Source: Gordius sp. MW1
Lineage: Eukaryota; Nematomorpha; Gordioida; Gordea; Gordiidae
Length of the DNA stretch: 64,000 bases
Direction of reading: 5' to 3'
NCBI GenBank assembly: GCA_964036665.1
Contig: OZ038533.1
Location: forward strand, 3,644,001-3,708,000
This document shows, piece after piece, positions 48,801 through 54,800 of the stretch. The notes below the pieces were generated by a model, which saw only the letters and a list, made by a program, of their open reading frames with translations, was not told where the DNA came from and did no database searches. The position numbers and the translations under genes were made by a program. How positions within the stretch are numbered: the first letter of the stretch is position 1; the number at the start of each line of letters is the position of its first letter.

Positions 48801-51800
48801 CTTTCACCCCGGTCTCCAGAACCTTGTTTTTTATTTAGAAAAGAATATTATTTAAGTTTTGTAATTAAAATTAAAGGTCACAAATAGAGCATTACGTGAA
48901 ATTAGTTGTCAAAAAAATTCATATTTTTCATGAGTAGTTTGAAAAAGATTTTGTTTGATTATAAATTATAGCTAACTCATATTAATTTTGGATCGAGTTT
49001 TATTGCAAAACTTGAGATGAATTTCCATTATAATTTTGTTATTGTTCCTATTAAAGCTTATAGACTTATCGAGATGGATTTCGTGAAATTTGTAATGTAT
49101 ATATAATCAAATATTTGCTGCGACAATCTACACTCCTAAATATTAAGTTTGTTAAAAAAACATTCAATCTTATAGTTACTTAAACATAATATAATGTCCA
49201 AAAAAGCTGAGATATTTACTGCAAAAGCCTTGATTAAAATCCTCAATAAATTTATACGCTAACGAAATGACATTTTTTTACAAATCCAAGCAAAAGTGTC
49301 TCTTAAAAATCGAGAAGGGAAATATTAAGTTCAAATGTTTTTTTTCAAACACCTTCATATCCCTATAGTTATAAAATAGTCTTGATCCATTGAATGTCGA
49401 GCAAAATGATTCTACATTATAAATAAGACTTAGACTTCCTAAATTGCTATTAAAATCAGTTTTTTACCAAATATTATGGTTAAATATCAAGCAAAAAGAA
49501 AAAATAACTCGATAAGAGAAGGTTTCCCTTGGAAACTGAAATTAAGTTAAAAATTCCAAGCCCATAAACGTAAGAATCTTTAAGTATTATTAAGGCGTTT
49601 AATAAAGCCAGGGCTGTAGCCTGAACCGAAAGCCTGATATGTGAAGGCTTGGGAAGATCGCAATTTAACGAGTAATGTAGAAATGTCCTTCTAAAAGCTT
49701 CATATTTTTGAGTTGCAGGGTCCAAACGATAAGCCAACACGATATTTGTAAGCAATTTGCCCACCAAATTATCCAGTAAACATTCCTAGAAATTTCAATA
49801 GAAATACAATAGTCTGATGTAGAGGATTTATTTTGTATAAGAATTTAATGACAATTGTATGATTTCGAATTTTGCGAATGATTCAAGCTTAGATTTTAAG
49901 GTGAATAATGGTGTTAAAAAGCAAAATTTGGATTCAAAATTTTCACATACAACATTAGGTTTATCTAGTAATACTTCGAACCTAACTTCCAACCGGATGA
50001 AAATATATCATAACATAATACATACAAAAATATGTTAAAGGTATGTACTATAATTTTTAATTTTTATCAATAACAAATTTGCAACTGTGTAAGCAACTAC
50101 AATGTAGTTGGATTGTACATCGCTGGAATCCAATAGGAGAGCCTTTAAATTTAATACATAAAATCTGTGCTAATTACATATATATTTTAACCATTATAAA
50201 TATCTAAATTCAAAAAAAAATCAATTTTATATAATGTGGTTTGCAAATTTATTAATCATCTTGAATTACGTTTGGTGATTTTTGATCCAAATTATCGTTC
50301 GGTTCAAGGCCCGATATGATCAAATCATAGTAAATATCGTCTGCGTCTGGTGAAGTATCATCGATGGTTTGTGAATCGCCTTCCAATTGCAATTCCTCTA
50401 CCTTTAGATATTCCTGATTTTCTACAAGTTGGTTTGCTAGTCTTTCTTTAATTTTAACAAACTAACGTTACAAGTTTCGAAATTTATTAGAAGATTTACG
50501 AAATTAATAAGATTTATCATATTAGAAGAAAATAACTCTCAAACAAGTAGATTATATTAAAAAAACTAAACTCGTCAGCTTGAATTCTTAATTTATATTT
50601 TGTTTTTTATATAAGATTTAAACATGTGCGTTGCTAAACTATATACCTTATATTAGGTTACAAATTAAAGCGCTCAACCTTGCTATTTAACCCTCCAATG
50701 TACTTATAGAAATCCCAACCCTGAAGTGACTTATGGGGTTTATAAAACCACATTCTTAAAATGATCATAATTTTAAAACCAATAGAGTAACACTCTTTAA
50801 ATTTTAAATATAAGTTTATTAAAGCCTCTTATAGGTTTGTAAAAAAATAATTGAATTATAAATAGTAATTCTAAAATTATACGCAATTTACCAAACACAA
50901 AGAAAATGAATAAAAATAAAAATGACATGTTTTATTTTTGTAATGGAGACAAAACTTAGTAGAAATATAAAAACCAATGTTTTTTATTAAAAGAAGGTTT
51001 GAATAATATAAAAAACATGCATTCATGATAAAATGATTATACTAAAAAAATAGAAGACTCTAAGATTGGTCATTTTTTCGCATTTTTCGCTGCAATTTTC
51101 GCAAAATATTATAGTGTGATCAACACAGACAGGGTTTTGACGCCTATTGCACGAAAGCCTTGTTTTCTTAAACAAATACTAGCGATATTGATCCAAATGT
51201 TATACACATGCTTAAATTACTATTTTTAAGTAAAAAATAAAAAAAAATTTGATAAAAATTTTTTTTTAATTGACCTTATGGGGTTATAGGACCCAAACGC
51301 TTATATCTCCAAAAGTGTTGAGACAAATCCGAAATTTTCAGGAAATGTAGCTTTTGCATAATTATGAAAACTCTAAAAAAACCAAATCTCTAAATCTAAA
51401 ACTCTTTAAGTGGTGTTAAATTATAACTGTCGTGGGGTTTCTTAGACCCCATAAGTACATTGGAGTGTTAATAGACAGGGTGATAACAAAATTTGGGTGA
51501 GCGGTTTATAAAAAATGCAATTTAAATATTAAAGGGTATACTTATATAATCAATAACAAGCGTATAACAACTTTGATCTCCCTTAATGTATCTTTTTAAT
51601 TAAAAGAGGAAGATAAATAGCATCATAAGTTATAAAGGATGTAGCAAACTTAAACATATTAGATGTGGAAAATGTTTAGTCATTGTTTAAAAATAAACTC
51701 ACTTAATTGTACACCATTTTTTATGATTTAAAAGGACAAAATGTTGAACATAACCAAGTTTTAGGTCTGAAATATGGCAAGAAAAAACGTTTGTATTACA

Positions 51801-54800
51801 ACAATTTACTATATGACATTGCCATACTATAAATTACATTTTTAATATAAGTACACCTATTCTTTGCACCACTGCTACTAATTCAAATCAAATGCTACCA
51901 ATTTAGCATTGAAACTTTGCGGTACAAGGTTCAAAACTTGTAAGATTACCTATTACAAACTACATTATAATTATAAGATAAGAAACTAGTAAAAACCATA
52001 ACATCATGATTTAAATAATGCCATATAACAGCGCATATAATACCATCTTGTTGATCGAATTCTATGTCTTGAACAGTTATTTCTGAAGGCGTATAGTCTA
52101 TAACGGAACACGTTTCGCTGATGGATTCTTGATATAAAGCTTTTCCCGATTCAATACCAGCCCCATCCTCAGGCGTATTTAAATCTATCAGATCATTTAA
52201 AGGGGCCATGGGTGATGCGAGATCCGATATGAGTGAGGTAGGTGCTGAGGGTTGATCTAAAAGCCATAAGCATAATTACAGGCTAGTGTTTTAAAAACGG
52301 CTGGGTTTGGTTTGGCCAACCTTTGGTTTTAGTTACAGCACAGGCAAAATGTTTTTAGAAGGGTAGTTCACAATTTGCCCGCTTGTTAAAAATCCGTTGA
52401 CAGTGATATAATATAAATACGTGAAATATAAAAGACAAAAAGCGTCAAATAAAATGAAAAATTATGCTGATATAGCATCATCGAGAGGATCTTCCAAAAT
52501 TGGCGAAGAATCCGCGAACGATTTAAAATTGTGCTTGGCTATAAGAATACCAAGTCTTTGTTTAAGTAAAAAGGATACCGAATGTTTAGACGGGGGACTA
52601 CGTCTTCCTACCTCCTTAAAAAAGCTAAGGCCTGTTTGTTGTTCAAAAGGTACACAATTTTTAACTATTCTACGTCAATTTTTCTTATAAATTCTATAAG
52701 AATAAGCATTGGGCAAAGTACAGCACTATTTGTGTAAAACAAAACCAAAACTCTGACTAATTGCAAAGTTTCTAAAAAGGTTTGTACAAATAATATTGTA
52801 ATTCATTTACTATTTAAAGGGCTTGTCCCAAAATTAATGCTAGATTTTTTGGTCAATACAGGCAAACCAATAATTATGTATTAATAAGACATCTAATTTA
52901 GAATAACGGCAATCATTATGGAAATCAAAAAAGTAATATGTTTGAAAAAGACTTTAAAATCAGAAAATACCAAGAAAATTCACGATGTATACCTGAAGTA
53001 GGTAAAAAGGTAACGTCTGAAGCGGGTTCGTCAGCTACTTTTGGCGTTTCCGACACTAAAATATTTTTTGCAAAATGATTAAAGGATATAATTAAGCTCC
53101 AAGTCAAAACACTTAAGCACTTTATAAATTCATTTTGATTCTTTGAAGAGATAATTCTGAAAACAGAACAAATTGTTGACCTTCTTTCAAAAAGATAAAA
53201 ATTTACTTTATTATTTAATTAAATATACCTAATTTTTTGTCATCATATCTCAATATGCAATAATTGAGAGCCTTGTTAACTTATAAAAAAGTTTGAACGG
53301 CCTAAACTTTTATAGGCTTTCATAAAATATTAAGAAACTGTTATAAGTCACTTAACGGTATGAGCAACACTTTATAAATTACAAAAAATTAATCATCTTA
53401 AAATGATTTTTCTATTTAAAAAAATGGATTTACATTTTTCGATCGGTAATAGTTTTGTGTTGGTAAATAAATCTTCGGTCTGCTTCAAAACATCAGGCGA
53501 ATGAGATATGTTCAAAAAAGTCCACAAATTGCCAGCTACATTAGTTGCTGTACCACTGCTAAAACTTTCGGGTGTAATAATTGTGGTAAACAAGGAGTTG
53601 AGTGCTTCTAAAGCCAGATTAGATGCATTTTGATCACGAGAAAAAGCTTGTGGGATCAATAGTAGATCGATCATAACCTAAAAATGGAAGTAAAAAATAA
53701 TTATGAAGCACAAAAATTGCCACATATAATTTTAAAGCCTTGACCGATTGGTCTTCATATTTTAATTTCAACGGCCAAATTGTTTAATGTCAAAACTTTA
53801 AAGTCTCTTGAATTATAAAACATTTCGTTGATAACCTTAAAGTTTTCGACAATTTAATATTTTGAATCAGGGGCGTAACCCCCCCCCCCCCCACTTTAAA
53901 ATTGTTAAAATTTATTAAAATTATGGCTAAAATTTCAAATAATTCAATTTGCCCCTCCCTAAATCAATATTGCCCCCCTCTAATCCCAATGGTGGCTACG
54001 CCCATGTTCTAAATAATCCATATAATAATTTAGTATTTAATTACTATACATCATTAATACGTGCTCTATTAAACAATTGTCACACTTGTTAACTCCAACA
54101 TTGTATAAAAATTATTTTAAAACACATAAAATAAATGGTAAATCCTTTCTACAATTTTTCTAAATTAAAACAAAACCTGGAATAATTGAGTTAGACGAGC
54201 CGTTTGAGTAAGCATGGTCTGAGAGGTTTTAGGGGTCGAAATTCGGTTGTTTGCTTGAGATGAGATTAAAGATTCTTGAATGGTTGGATATATTTTCAAG
54301 AGATGCTTCAAGCCCAACAATATTGAACACACCGTCTTTTGTTCGGTTTGTTGCAGGGCCAAACAAGAGGCTACACATAACAAATAAATATACATAGGCA
54401 TGGGCGTAGCCAGCATTGGGATTAGGGGGGGGCAATAATGATTTAGGGAGGGGCAAAATTATCATTTTTTGATATTTAAGCCATAATTTTAAAAAATTTC
54501 ATCAAATTTTTGGATTTAGGGGGAGGCAGCCGCCCTTCCCTGCCCCCTGGCTACATAGGAAAGATCGAAATCGCCATGAAAATCGCAAAATACAATATAA
54601 TTTCAATCCATAGCTCTGCCTGCTCATTAATCTAGTATATTTTGGCACGTGTCATGTACAATAATTTGGAAATAAACTTATAATAGCTAAATAAGCAGAT
54701 TATAAATATATGCGAATTTGTTTTAATCTAAAGGTTTTGGGCGAAAAATGCAGTCATTTTGATTGTATTAGTTATATGACCATCGTTTTAGAGAAACTAA

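Noticed and set aside
52421-52690. 89-codon plus-strand open frame
   Set aside because: The minus strand of the same bases matches the LINE C-terminus; the plus frame is a shadow.
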